This document shows positions 52,416-62,600 of a DNA stretch of 64,000 nucleotides, piece after piece. Within the stretch, counting starts at the first letter, position 1, and each line of letters begins with the position of its first letter. A program made the translations under genes and the position numbers. The notes below the pieces were generated by a model, which saw only the letters and a list, made by a program, of their open reading frames with translations, ran no database searches and was not told the DNA's origin. The DNA is from Lewinellaceae bacterium (GTDB lineage Bacteria; Bacteroidota; Bacteroidia; Chitinophagales; Saprospiraceae), in contig JACJYE010000006.1 of the NCBI GenBank assembly GCA_020636255.1, positions 62,001-126,000 on the forward strand. Direction: 5' to 3'.

Positions 52416-53281
52416 TCACTGATCCAGGCCCAGCTTCCACTCCTCTCCGGCCTGGGTGTTGAACATGGCCATGCTTGCGGTGAAATAGACATGCCCTATT
52501 TCCGGATAGGCTAAATCATGCCGTCCAGCTATTGGCCATGATGGAGTTGTTAATTCAATTGCCGGGTAGAAGTAAATAAGATTGTCGCAGGCCTCTTTTA
52601 AAGGCTCAACAATGCCCGTTGGGATGTGTATACGGAAAAAAAAACCGGCCGGCAAATAACCCTATTAAAGATTCGTCACTTTCCCAGATAAGGGATAGAG
52701 GCCCGCCCATGCCGATATCCGCCAGGTCGGTGACATCGGTTAAACTCCCGTTGAACAGGTTTAAAATGGCTATCCTGGTATTCGTAACCGCATAGCTTTT
52801 CAGCGACAACGCCACCCTGTTTTCCCGGCCTGCAATAGCATGACAATCGAGGTTAAAACTATACAGCAATGCATTTCTTGTACTTAATATTAGTAGCCAC
52901 CCTTTTGAGCTGTACTTAGGTTGTACATAAACGGAATCGATAATCATCTCTTTTCTTCCCGAGCTAGGTATCTATCTTCCATATTTCTGAGCCTAAAAGC
53001 CCTGTTGAACGCACTTCCCTATTAATCAAATACAGCCACTCATCCGGATTAGATGAACTTTTCCCAATCAAGCCATAACCCAATCCCACTCTATGATAAA
53101 TATATAAGATTCCAGAAGTTATTTCAGGGAAAACCACACAGCTATCGGTGGGCAGCAGGCTGGCATAAAGTGTGCTGTCGCCGCACTGCTTGCCGGCGGG
53201 CGGGCAGATGGTGTCTTTGTCCTTGGTACAGGAACTCAGTGCTATGGCGGCGATACAAAGAGAAAATATATCTTGTTTCAT
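52416..53281 (-). pseudogene. Lipoprotein gene broken by two single-base frameshifts
   Basis: An ATG at 53281 starts MKQDIFSLCIAAIALSSC, a lipoprotein signal. Reading runs to WKIDT then TAG at 52964-52966; removing one T there continues as SSGRKEMIIDSVYVQPKYSS. A second break sits in a run of nine A on the plus strand (52636-52644): with eight, GRFFF continues as RIHIPTGIVEPL and the frame stays open to 52416. The assembled product would be about 287 residues with strand pairs of WD40/TolB style (FNLDCHAIAGRENRV). Either a true pseudogene or sequencing error in homopolymers; two separate sites make decay more likely. Confidence 0.75.
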
Positions 53282-53412
53282 GACTTTATTGCCCTTTTTT
53301 GCTATGTACATTGTCATTGGCCGCGGGCCGCTAGTGTCGCGGTTCAGGAATCTATAGAAAGGCCGTTCGTAAGGGACATTAGTCCCGAAACGGCCTAATG
53401 TGCAAATCTCTG

Positions 53413-53437
53413 GTGGATCGCGGGCCTCCGGCCCGCG
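53413..53437 (+). repeat. REP-like palindrome, copy 2
   Basis: GTGGATCGCGGGCC-TCC-GGCCCGCG, same orientation as 51531. The stretch 53282-53412 before it holds only the end of the pseudogene region and a small GGGAC-ATTA-GTCCC hairpin. Confidence 0.75.
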
Positions 53438-53463
53438 TTAAAATCATAACCCCAAATAACATT

Positions 53464-53564
53464 TTCCGCGGGCCAGAGGCCCGCAATCCTTAAATAACAT
53501 TTTCCGCGGGCCAGAGGCCCGCAATCCTTAAGGTTTCCGCGGGCCAGAGGCCCGCAATCCTTAA
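53464..53564 (-). repeat. REP-like palindromes, three inverted copies in tandem
   Basis: A 30-base unit, starting TTCCGCGGGCC and ending GCAATCCTTAA, occurs at 53464-53493, 53502-53531 and 53535-53564, with the linker AAATAACATT repeated before the first two. Reverse orientation relative to 53413. Each unit can form a stem with loop AGA. Confidence 0.8.
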
Positions 53565-53753
53565 GGTGACGACATTACACTGGAAGTGTCCGCTCCATGC
53601 TTGGCGTCAGATGGGCAGGGGATTACGGCCCGCTTTGGGCATTGTAATTTTCACCCTGTTCACTCATTATACTAATGCATTGATATTGAACACAATATCT
53701 CCATTAATCCGAAAATACCACATACTATGATTTCGGATAACAGCACAAAAAAG

Positions 53754-53785
53754 TTGCCACGAAAGCTATGCTGGGCGTATCTTTG
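53754..53785 (+). promoter_or_regulatory. Promoter of ilvC
   Basis: TTG (53754-53756) and TATCTTTG (53778-53785, full TAnnTTTG match) are 21 bases apart, typical Bacteroidota spacing. The predicted leader to the ATG at 53948 is about 160 bases, unusually long; I saw no clear leader peptide in it. Confidence 0.65.
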
Positions 53786-53947
53786 TCTGCTGCATTGGTA
53801 ATTTTGCATCTTAGGCCTGGCAGCTAAACAGCAAGACAGTAGAACAAGGCCTACCTAGCCAACAAGAATCCAAAAAAAAACTACTATACCCTTTTTAACG
53901 GTGATCCAAACATCACCCAAAACGCACTATAAAAAATATTAGCAACC

Positions 53948-55015
53948 ATGGCAAAACTGAATTTTGGAGGAGTAGAAGAGAACGTCGTTACGCGGGATGA
54001 ATTCCCACTGGACAAAGCCCTTGAGGCCCTTAAGGATGAAACCATCGCCGTGATCGGTTATGGCGTGCAGGGGCCGGGCCAGGCGCTCAACCTGCGCGAC
54101 AACGGCTTCAACGTCATCGTCGGGCAGCGGCAGGGCTCCCCCACCTGGGAAAAGGCGATCAGGGACGGCTGGGTACCGGGTGAGACGCTGTTCCCCATCG
54201 AAGAAGCGGTAAAACAAGGCACCATCATACAATACCTTTTATCTGATGCTGCGCAGATCGCCCTCTGGCCTACCATCAAGCAACATCTGACGGCAGGCAA
54301 GGCCCTGTATTTTTCCCATGGTTTCGGCATCACCTACAAAGAGCGCACCGGCATCGTACCTCCTGCCGGCGTCGACGTGATCCTCGTGGCGCCCAAGGGT
54401 TCGGGCACCAGCCTGCGCCGGCTTTTCCTCGACGGGAAAGGCCTCAACTCCAGCTATGCCATCTTCCAGGATGCTACAGGGCGGGCTTATGAGCGCGTCG
54501 TGGCCCTCGGCATCGGCGTAGGCTCCGGGTACCTGTTCGAAACCACCTTCCAGAAGGAAGTATACAGCGACCTGACCGGCGAGCGGGGCTCGCTGATGGG
54601 CGCCATCCAGGGCCTGTTCGCCGCGCAGTACGACTGCCTGCGCCGCCGCGGCCATAGCCCCTCCGAAGCCTTCAACGAAACCGTGGAGGAGCTGACACAA
54701 AGCCTGATGCCCCTGGTCGCAGAGAACGGCATGGACTGGATGTACGCCAACTGCTCTACTACTGCCCAGCGCGGCGCCCTCGACTGGTGGAAGAAATTCC
54801 GCGATGCCGTCGCCCCTGTCTTTGAAGAACTGTACGATAGCGTAGCCGCCGGCCAGGAGGCTCAGCGCTCCATCGATTCGAATAGCCAGCCCGACTACCG
54901 CGAAAAGCTGGAAGGCGAGCTCCGCCAGCTCCGCGAAAGCGAAATGTGGCAGGCAGGGCGGACGGTGCGCAGCCTGCGCCCGGAAGCACAACCGGCTAAA
55001 GTGCACGAAGAATAA
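53948..55015 (+). CDS. ilvC: Ketol-acid reductoisomerase
   Basis: 355 residues. Rossmann motif VIGYGVQGPGQALNLRD, the NADPH-region loop RQGSPTWEKA, and the metal site blocks GERGSLMGAIQGLFAAQYDCL and FNETVEELTQSL. Converts acetolactate or acetohydroxybutyrate to the dihydroxy acid with NADPH in valine/isoleucine synthesis. Length fits class I. Its C-terminus is longer and acidic-basic mixed (RSLRPEAQPAKVHEE). Other ilv genes are not visible upstream. Confidence 0.96.
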   Translation: MAKLNFGGVEENVVTRDEFPLDKALEALKDETIAVIGYGVQGPGQALNLRDNGFNVIVGQRQGSPTWEKAIRDGWVPGETLFPIEEAVKQGTIIQYLLSDAAQIALWPTIKQHLTAGKALYFSHGFGITYKERTGIVPPAGVDVILVAPKGSGTSLRRLFLDGKGLNSSYAIFQDATGRAYERVVALGIGVGSGYLFETTFQKEVYSDLTGERGSLMGAIQGLFAAQYDCLRRRGHSPSEAFNETVEELTQSLMPLVAENGMDWMYANCSTTAQRGALDWWKKFRDAVAPVFEELYDSVAAGQEAQRSIDSNSQPDYREKLEGELRQLRESEMWQAGRTVRSLRPEAQPAKVHEE

Positions 55016-55034
55016 TGATTCCCCCTTACGTTCG

Positions 55035-55067
55035 GCGCCGGGCGGCTCGCTGCCCGGCGCTCTTTTT
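55035..55067 (+). terminator. Rho-independent terminator after ilvC
   Basis: Stem GCGCCGGGC (55035-55043) pairs with GCCCGGCGC (55052-55060), loop GGCTCGCT, followed by TCTTTTT. Confidence 0.93.
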
Positions 55068-55147
55068 GGGGCCAGGGAAAACCAGGATGATCGAACATTA
55101 CCCGATCTGAGCTAACCTACCCTGGCTGTCCGTTAATACCGCTCACC

Positions 55148-56419
55148 ATGACCACGCAATACGCCAAAAACAGCCCGGTGATCAGTGTCGAGAATATCTA
55201 TAAAGCAAAAGTACGGCTGCGCGGCATCGCCGAGCAGACGCCCTTGATGTTCAACTATCACCTCTCTGAACACTACGGCTGCCGTTTGTACCTCAAGCGG
55301 GAGGACATGCAGGTGGTGCGTTCTTACAAAATACGAGGAGCATACAACAAAATGGCGACCGTGCCCGCCGAAGCGCTGAAGCAGGGCGTGGTATGCGCCA
55401 GTGCCGGCAACCACGCGCAGGGGGTGGCCTTCGCCTGCCAGAAGCTGAAGGTGCACGGCAAGGTGTACATGCCCAGTGTGACGCCTCAGCAGAAAGTGCG
55501 TAAGGTGAAGCTCTTCGGCAAAGAATGGGTGGATGTCGTACTGGTGGGCGACACCTTCGACGATGCCTATCTCGAAGCCCGCAAAGACGCCGACGAGCAC
55601 GGCAAGCTTTTTATCCACCCTTTTGATGACGAGAGCATCATCGAAGGCCAGGGGACGGTGGGCCTCGAGATCCTGGAAGACTGCGACCGCTCGCTCGATT
55701 ACGTTTTTGCAGCTATAGGCGGCGGCGGGCTTATTTCCGGCCTGGGCAGTTATTTCAAACAGCTGAGCCCAAACACCAGGATCATCGGCGTGGAGCCCGA
55801 AGGCGCGCCCGCCATGTACGAATCCCTGAAAGCAGGCGAACCAATAACGCTGAGCAAGATCGACAGTTTCGTCGACGGCGCAGCCGTGCGCCGGGTGGGC
55901 GACCTGACCTTCCGCATCGCCAGGGAGGTAGTCGACGATATGATACTCGTGCCGGAAGGCAAGGTCTGCAGCACCATCCTGCAACTCTATAACGAGGAAG
56001 GCGTCGTGGTGGAACCCGCAGGCGCCCTGACGGTAGCCGCACTGGATTTTTATAAGGAGCAGATCAAAGGCAAAAACGTCGTATGCGTGCTCAGCGGCAG
56101 CAACAACGACATCACCCGCACGGAAGAGATCAAGGAACGGTCACTACTCTATGAGGGCCTAAAGCATTATTTCGTGATCCGCTTCCCACAGCGCGCCGGC
56201 GCCCTGCGCGAATTCCTCAACAATGTGCTGGGCCCTACGGACGACATCACGCATTTCGAATATACCAAAAAGCACAACCGCGAATCGGGCCCCGCCCTCG
56301 TCGGCATCCAGGTGCAAAAGCGTGAAGACTACGAAAGCCTACTGGAACGCATGGACCAGCACTACATCAATTACCAGACGCTGAACGATAGCCGTATGCT
56401 GTTCGACCTGCTGATCTAG
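55148..56419 (+). CDS. ilvA: Threonine ammonia-lyase (threonine deaminase)
   Basis: 423 residues. The PLP lysine is in VVRSYKIRGAYNKM, the glycine-rich phosphate site is AAIGGGGLISGLG, and CASAGNHAQGVAFAC is the family block. The C-terminal region from about residue 325 holds a single ACT-like domain (HYFVIRFPQRAGALREFL), for isoleucine feedback. It supplies 2-ketobutyrate for isoleucine and fits next to ilvC, though a terminator lies between them. Confidence 0.96.
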   Translation: MTTQYAKNSPVISVENIYKAKVRLRGIAEQTPLMFNYHLSEHYGCRLYLKREDMQVVRSYKIRGAYNKMATVPAEALKQGVVCASAGNHAQGVAFACQKLKVHGKVYMPSVTPQQKVRKVKLFGKEWVDVVLVGDTFDDAYLEARKDADEHGKLFIHPFDDESIIEGQGTVGLEILEDCDRSLDYVFAAIGGGGLISGLGSYFKQLSPNTRIIGVEPEGAPAMYESLKAGEPITLSKIDSFVDGAAVRRVGDLTFRIAREVVDDMILVPEGKVCSTILQLYNEEGVVVEPAGALTVAALDFYKEQIKGKNVVCVLSGSNNDITRTEEIKERSLLYEGLKHYFVIRFPQRAGALREFLNNVLGPTDDITHFEYTKKHNRESGPALVGIQVQKREDYESLLERMDQHYINYQTLNDSRMLFDLLI

Positions 56420-56423
56420 CGTG

Positions 56424-56837
<414 letters not shown>

Positions 56838-56860
56838 CTTTTTTTGCATTTACATATTAC

Positions 56861-57628
56861 TCAGGCTCTGAGCCCGATCACCGCCAGCAATCTTCCAGTC
56901 GTACCTTCCTCCCGGCGGTGGGAAAAGTAATGTTCATTATCTGCAAAGGTCGAGTAAGGAGATACTTCTATCTGCCCCTCGGGAATGCCAAACGCGAGCA
57001 GCTGTGCTTTGTTTGCGCTTTTTAGGTCGAGCTGCCACTTTCCCGGCGCACGGCCTGCCCATTTGTGTTCGGCCGTAAAAAAACGGGCTACCTTTTCATC
57101 CACTTCATAATTGTGCCCGTCGATACAAGTGCCGATATAGGCGTAACAATCATCTGCCTTAGTGCCGAAATGCCTTGCCATAGCATGCAGGGCTGCTGCA
57201 ACCACCTGCTTCGCCGTGCCCTTCCACCCTGCATGAATGGCCGCCACAGCATGGTTTAAAGCGTCGTATATCAGAATGGGGGTACAGTCGGCAATCGTGA
57301 CGCCCACCACCAGCCCTTTCCGGCGGGTGATGATAGCGTCATACCCCTCGTGCCGCCCGGGTTTTTCTGCAAGCAGCACCTTGTCGTCGTGCACCTGATA
57401 GGAAAAGGCCAGCTGCGAGTCCGATAGCCCCAGTGCATGGAAAAAGCGCCGGCGGTTTTCCGCCACCTGAGCCTGTTCATCCCCGGTATTGATGCCGAGG
57501 TTAAGGGTAGCATACGGGGCTGTGCTCACGCCGCCGTGGCGCGTGCTCTCTGCGGCGGCGAGCCCTTCAAAACGATCGAATATGGACGGTGAGCGAAAAA
57601 GCATAGTATGGTTACGGTTTCCAATCAT
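56861..57628 (-). CDS. pgeF: Peptidoglycan editing factor PgeF (laccase-domain protein)
   Basis: 255 residues from ATG 57628 (ATG 57604 possible). The metal/catalytic positions are present: QVHDD, the reactive Cys in TIADCTPIL, and AAIHAGWKGT. PgeF proteins remove wrongly inserted residues from cell-wall precursors; related FAMIN proteins act on nucleosides. Length is normal. Confidence 0.92.
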   Translation of the reverse strand: MIGNRNHTMLFRSPSIFDRFEGLAAAESTRHGGVSTAPYATLNLGINTGDEQAQVAENRRRFFHALGLSDSQLAFSYQVHDDKVLLAEKPGRHEGYDAIITRRKGLVVGVTIADCTPILIYDALNHAVAAIHAGWKGTAKQVVAAALHAMARHFGTKADDCYAYIGTCIDGHNYEVDEKVARFFTAEHKWAGRAPGKWQLDLKSANKAQLLAFGIPEGQIEVSPYSTFADNEHYFSHRREEGTTGRLLAVIGLRA

Positions 57629-57761
57629 TGACTAATTAAGAAAATTTTTAGAAACTTTCTGACGTTAAGCACGTCCAAAGCGAGGTTTCTGGACAATGTT
57701 CATCAACCCGGCCTGATCTCAGGCTTTTCAAGATGCAGGGCTTTTATGCCCAAAACATAAA

Positions 57762-58694
57762 ATGAAACACATGAAAAAGGCCCTCTACGTCAGTTTGTTT
57801 TTCATCGCAAGTATAACACTTTCTGCTCAGCAGTACGATGCCCGCGCTTATATCACGGACACGGAAATCGGCACGGCATCTTTTTATGCCGACGGGCTCC
57901 AGGGCATTACCACTTCTTCCGGTGAGCCGTATCGTATGGAAGCCTTCACCGCAGCACACCCCTCCTACCCCATGGGTACGAAGCTCAGGGTGACCAACCT
58001 CGACCGGAACCTCATGGTGGAGGTGCGCGTCAACGACCGCATACCCGCGCAGGGCAGCCGCATCCTCAACCTGTCTAAAGCTGCGGCCTACCAGCTGGGT
58101 ATGCTCACGGCCGGCACCGCCCGCGTGCGGGTGGAGCGGATACAGGATAACAGCTACGCCGCTTCTTCTTATGGGAACTCCAGCACCGGGCTCACCGCCC
58201 GTTCGCCCTATGCCGCCCAGAGCAACCAACAGGCCTCTGGCTGGACGCCCCAGCAACAGAAAACCTACAACCCGCAGGAATACGGCGCACCCGCCTGGGC
58301 AGGGCAGTTATTTCGCGACGAGAACTACCCCGCGCCACGCACGCAACCCCAAACCAGCCAGGCCACTACCTCCTACTCCGGCACTTCCACCCCCAGCGAA
58401 TACGGGCAGGCAGGCCTCACGGCCAAAGGCTACTCCCAGCCCGTGAACTCCCCCGCCAGCAATACCGGGCAAGGCAACTACGCCATCCAGCTGGCCTCCT
58501 ATACGGAGGTTGGCAATGCGCAATCTCACATCAACCAGCTGCGGGCCAAAGGCTACAGCAACGCTTACATCTGGCAGAAAGATGGCAAAAACCGCGTCGT
58601 GCTGGCCGGTTTTTCCGATAAGGCCAGCGCTTTCAATTACCTGGCCACGCTAAGGCAGCAGTATATGGACGGAATCGTCGTCTTGCTGCGATAG
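57762..58694 (+). CDS. RlpA-like protein with SPOR domain (first copy)
   Basis: 310 residues (ATG 57771 possible as start). Signal peptide ending TLSAQ. Double-psi barrel (about 35-125): GTASFYADG, SSGEPYRMEAFTAAHPSYPMGT with the catalytic-region Glu, VRVNDRIPAQGSRILNLS. A Gln/Ser/Thr/Pro-rich linker spans 130-230. The C-terminus (235-310) is a SPOR domain (YAIQLASYTEVGNAQSHINQLRAKG) that binds stripped peptidoglycan at the septum. A lytic transglycosylase role in cell separation is known for RlpA. Confidence 0.92.
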   Translation: MKHMKKALYVSLFFIASITLSAQQYDARAYITDTEIGTASFYADGLQGITTSSGEPYRMEAFTAAHPSYPMGTKLRVTNLDRNLMVEVRVNDRIPAQGSRILNLSKAAAYQLGMLTAGTARVRVERIQDNSYAASSYGNSSTGLTARSPYAAQSNQQASGWTPQQQKTYNPQEYGAPAWAGQLFRDENYPAPRTQPQTSQATTSYSGTSTPSEYGQAGLTAKGYSQPVNSPASNTGQGNYAIQLASYTEVGNAQSHINQLRAKGYSNAYIWQKDGKNRVVLAGFSDKASAFNYLATLRQQYMDGIVVLLR

Positions 58695-58777
58695 ACAGCA
58701 GATAAAAAAGTGCCCCGTAGTTTTTCATCCCGGCGAGGCCCGGTGGGCCGGGCCAGGAGAGCACGGGGAATCTCCAA

Positions 58778-58815
58778 CCTGTAACCCTGTAACCTGTAAC
58801 CTGTAACTTGTAACC
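58778..58815. repeat. Short tandem repeat of CTGTAAC(C)
   Basis: Four to five imperfect copies of an 8-9 base unit, CCTGTAAC then CTTGTAACC, in the intergenic spacer between the two RlpA genes. Microsatellite-like and non-coding. The remaining spacer shows nothing further. Confidence 0.75.
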
Positions 58816-58940
58816 AACCAAGGAGACTCGGTGACGGGGAGACGGGGGGAGAAGGTGAAGGGTTCTGTGACACGAATACTGTAACGATGGCGCCAAGTTT
58901 GGAAGGAAACCGATATACAAATATGCAAAAATCAATACCC

Positions 58941-59690
58941 ATGAAAAATTTACTCCCCCTCCTGCCGCTTTTCCTGTTATTGCCTGGCCAGATCGCTGCA
59001 CAGTACTATTACGACAGCAACGGCGGCAGCGGCGAATACGGCATCGCCGTTTATTACGCCGATTATATGAACGGACGGCGCACCGCACTCGATGATGTCT
59101 ACCGCATGGATGAATACAGCTGCGCCCACAAAACCTACCCCAAGGGTACCCTGCTGAAGGTAACCCGCCTCGACAACAACCAATCCGTCGTCGTGCGCGT
59201 CAATGACAGGGGGCCTTACGATGCAGACGTAGTCGTCGACCTCTCCCGCATTGCCGCCCTGCAGATCGGCCTGGTGCGTGACGGGCGCGCCAAAGTAAAA
59301 GTAGAGGCCATAGGCAGCTCTCCCACCAACCCAAGGCCGGAAGGCAGCACTCAGGGGCTAACGATAAAAAGTGCTTCCGGCGTTCCTTCCAGCTATTCCT
59401 TTACCGCTTCTGCTGCGGCGGGCAGCAGCTCCGCTGAAGCCATTACTTTACTTCCGCCCAATAGCACGGGATATGCCGTACAGCTCGGCTCGTATCAGAG
59501 CCTGGACAACGCCATGCGGCAGGCACGCGAATTGCAGGGGCGCAATATCGGCAACCTCCACATCTGGCAAAAGCCGGGCCTGTACAAGGTGGTCGTAGCT
59601 ACGTTCTCCAGCAAGGCCGGCGCGCAGCAATATCTCGCTACACTGCGCAGCCAGCACATGATGGATGGCTTAGTCGTACTACTGCGGTAG
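58941..59690 (+). CDS. RlpA-like protein with SPOR domain (second, divergent copy)
   Basis: 249 residues from ATG 58941 (ATG 58923 possible). Signal peptide ending GQIAAQ. The barrel keeps VRVNDRGPYDADVVVDLS, but the TANGE motif reads TALDD (48-52), so the Glu linked with cleavage is Asp. AAH has become CAH (61-63). The C-terminal SPOR domain (TGYAVQLGSYQSLDNAM to VVLLR) is intact. It looks like a duplicated, specialised septal protein, perhaps binding rather than cutting. Confidence 0.9.
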   Translation: MKNLLPLLPLFLLLPGQIAAQYYYDSNGGSGEYGIAVYYADYMNGRRTALDDVYRMDEYSCAHKTYPKGTLLKVTRLDNNQSVVVRVNDRGPYDADVVVDLSRIAALQIGLVRDGRAKVKVEAIGSSPTNPRPEGSTQGLTIKSASGVPSSYSFTASAAAGSSSAEAITLLPPNSTGYAVQLGSYQSLDNAMRQARELQGRNIGNLHIWQKPGLYKVVVATFSSKAGAQQYLATLRSQHMMDGLVVLLR

Positions 59691-59696
59691 GCCCTC

Positions 59697-62600
59697 CTAC
59701 CGGAGCAGGGTCACATCCCCTTTGAACAACTCCACGACGCCGTCTACAAATTCCACCTCTGCAAACCAGGCGAATACGGCGCCGTTGTACAATTCGCCGC
59801 GATAGGTGCCGTCCCAGCCGTAGTTGGGGTCGTTGGGCGGTGGCCCATAGACTTCAAAAACGCTCTCGCCCCAGCGGTTGAACACCAGAAAGGAGCGGAT
59901 CTTTACCACATCAGGGCCGGCAAAGGCCATGAAGACGTCGTTGGCCCCATCGCCATTCGGGGAGAATACGTTAGGGACAAAGATGTTGCGCTTTTTATTG
60001 AGGAAAAGGATCAGCTGATCCTGAGCTGCACAACCATTATTATCGACCACCCGCACGAGGTAGCTCCCCGAATTGGTGGGGCGGATTACGGCCGTCCGCA
60101 GGCAATCGTAACAGGACAGGCTGTCGGCAGCCGTCCAGCTGATGCTACTTATCTCGCTTTCCGGAATGTTGACCTCTGCGATCAACTCGGCCTCTTCACC
60201 GAGCTTGGCCTCCAGGTCGGGCCCCAGGGCTACCATCAGGTCGTTGCCTTCTTCGAGCTGGGCCATAAGCTCAAACTCGCAACCTAAGGCATCCTGAACG
60301 AGCACCGGGTAATTGCCGGCAGGCAGGTTGAGGAAAACCTGCTGCGTGCTCAGCGGCCCGTCGTCGAAACTGTATAGGAAGGGCGGCGTGCCACCGGTGA
60401 CCCCACCGATGATGACGCTGCCATCGCTATCGCCAAAGCAGGTGGGGTTATCGAGCGCCAGGTTCAGCGCACTGGGCTGGGCGCTGTTCTGGGTGACCTG
60501 CACCTGATCGGTATTGGTACAGCCATTATCGGTGTTCGTCACGATGAAAATGTAAGCGCCAGGCTGGCCCGCCGTAAGGGACAAGCCGTTTCCAATTATA
60601 TTGCCGGCATTGCCGAATGCCCAGCGGTAGCTGTACTGGCTCCCTGATGAGCCAGTGCCGGTGAGCACCACCGTCGGGTTGACGCAGTCGATCTCCTGGC
60701 TCTGGCCCGCGTCGGCCTGCGGCACGTTGACATCCTGGGTGACCAATACCGTATCGACATTGGAACAGCCATTGAGCGTGTCCATCACTGTAAGGATATA
60801 AACCCCCGGTTCATCCACCAAAGGGTTGATGCTCTGCCCGCCGCTGATGATATTGCCCGAAGGCGTCGACCAGCTATAGGTTATGATATCGCCGGACTGG
60901 GAGGCTCCGCCATCCAGGGTTACTTCATTTACCGCGCAATCGAGGTGCTGGGGTTGGCCCGCTTCCGCGTAGGGGTATGCGATATCTTCATTTACTTGTA
61001 TACTATCCATAGCGCTGCATCCGCTGATCGTATCCGCTACCAGAAGGTAATACTGGCCTGCTTCGCCCACCTCCAGAGAAGAGGTGGTGGCCCCGCCTAT
61101 GAGGTTGAGGTTGCCGTCGTACCACTGGTATACGATAGCGTTGCCGCTGGCCGAGCTGGTGCCGTCGATAACCGCGGTCGAAGTCGTACAGTCGAGGACG
61201 TCCAGGGCCTCCAGAAGCACCACCGGCGCATTGGTGTTATCGGAAACCGTTACGGTAGCGGGATTGGAAGCGCACCCCAGCACAGACTGAACGACTGTGA
61301 GGGTATATACGCCCGGAACATCTACGGTAGGGAATTGCTGGTTGGCATTAGAGGGCGTGATCCCGGGGCCCTGCCACTGATACTGGATATTGTTGCCCTG
61401 TGAAGAGCCCTGGCCACCTATGGCCACTTCCTGGTTGTAGCAGTTGATCACCTGTACGCTGCCTGCATCGGCCTGCGGCTGCGGGATCTGCGTCGTCGCA
61501 ACGGCCTGTTGGCTGGTACAACCGAAACTGTTGGTAACGACCAGCCCGTAGGTGCCGGGGGCCGTTACATTGATCGCCGGCGTCTGTAGCCCGTTCGACC
61601 ACTGATATGCAGCAAAGCCCGGCGTCGCGGATAGGGCTGTGCTGGAGCCCTGGCAGAAACTCAGGCCTCCGCTAATGGTAAAGGACGGAAGCGGGTTTTC
61701 TGCCACTACAACCGTCGCCGATTCCTGGCAGCCGTTGACATCCGTGATCGACAAGCTGTACGTACCGGGCTGGCTGACGTTGATCTCCGGCTCTATAGCC
61801 CCGGTCGACCAGTTATAGGATGCAAAATTGCCGCCTGTAGCTTCCAGTTGTGTGGAAGCCCCATCACAGTACTCCAAAAGGCCGCTGATAGCCGGCGCCG
61901 GCGCCGGGAACACGCTCACGCTGACTTCCGTATCGCCGGTACAGCCCGAAGCATCCGTTACGGTCACAGAATAACTGCCGGGGGTTTGCACCAGAAGCGA
62001 CTGGCCGTTCGAGCCGTTCGACCAGGTATAGGTTTGAAAACCGTCACCGGCATCCAGGGTAGTAGCCCCACCGGGGCAGTAGGCCAGTGCACCGGATATC
62101 ACCGGCGTCAGCTCGATATCTTCCGTGACCGACACCTGCCCGCTGCCTACACAGCCGTTGGCATCGGTCACCGTTAACGCGTAAGGCCCGGCCTGGTTCA
62201 CCTGAATGGAAGGCGTGGCGCCGCCAGTCGACCATTGATACTGCGCATAGCTGGCGCCGGCATTAAGGGTCGTAAAGCCACCGATACAGAAACTCGTTGA
62301 GCCGCCGATCATCACCTGCGGCAGGGGGTTCTGCACTACGGAAAGGCTGCTGCTGCTAATACATCCGTTGACATCCGTAACCGTTACCCGGTACAGGCCG
62401 CCACTGCTGACGGTGATATCGGGCACTGAAGCACCGTTCGACCAGTTGTAAACGGTATAACCAGGGCTGGCGCTCAGCGCAACCGAGCCGCCCGCACAGA
62501 AAGCGTTGCTACCGCTGATCGCAGGAGGCGTGACCGGGAAAACGGAGACGCTTACAGCGTTGGTAGTCTGGCATCCGTTAGCATCCGTTACGGTCAGGCC

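Noticed and set aside
53282..53947. A tRNA or small RNA gene in the gap before ilvC
   Set aside because: No cloverleaf or GGTTCGAATCC-type TpsiC arm was found; only palindromic repeats and the ilvC promoter are supported.
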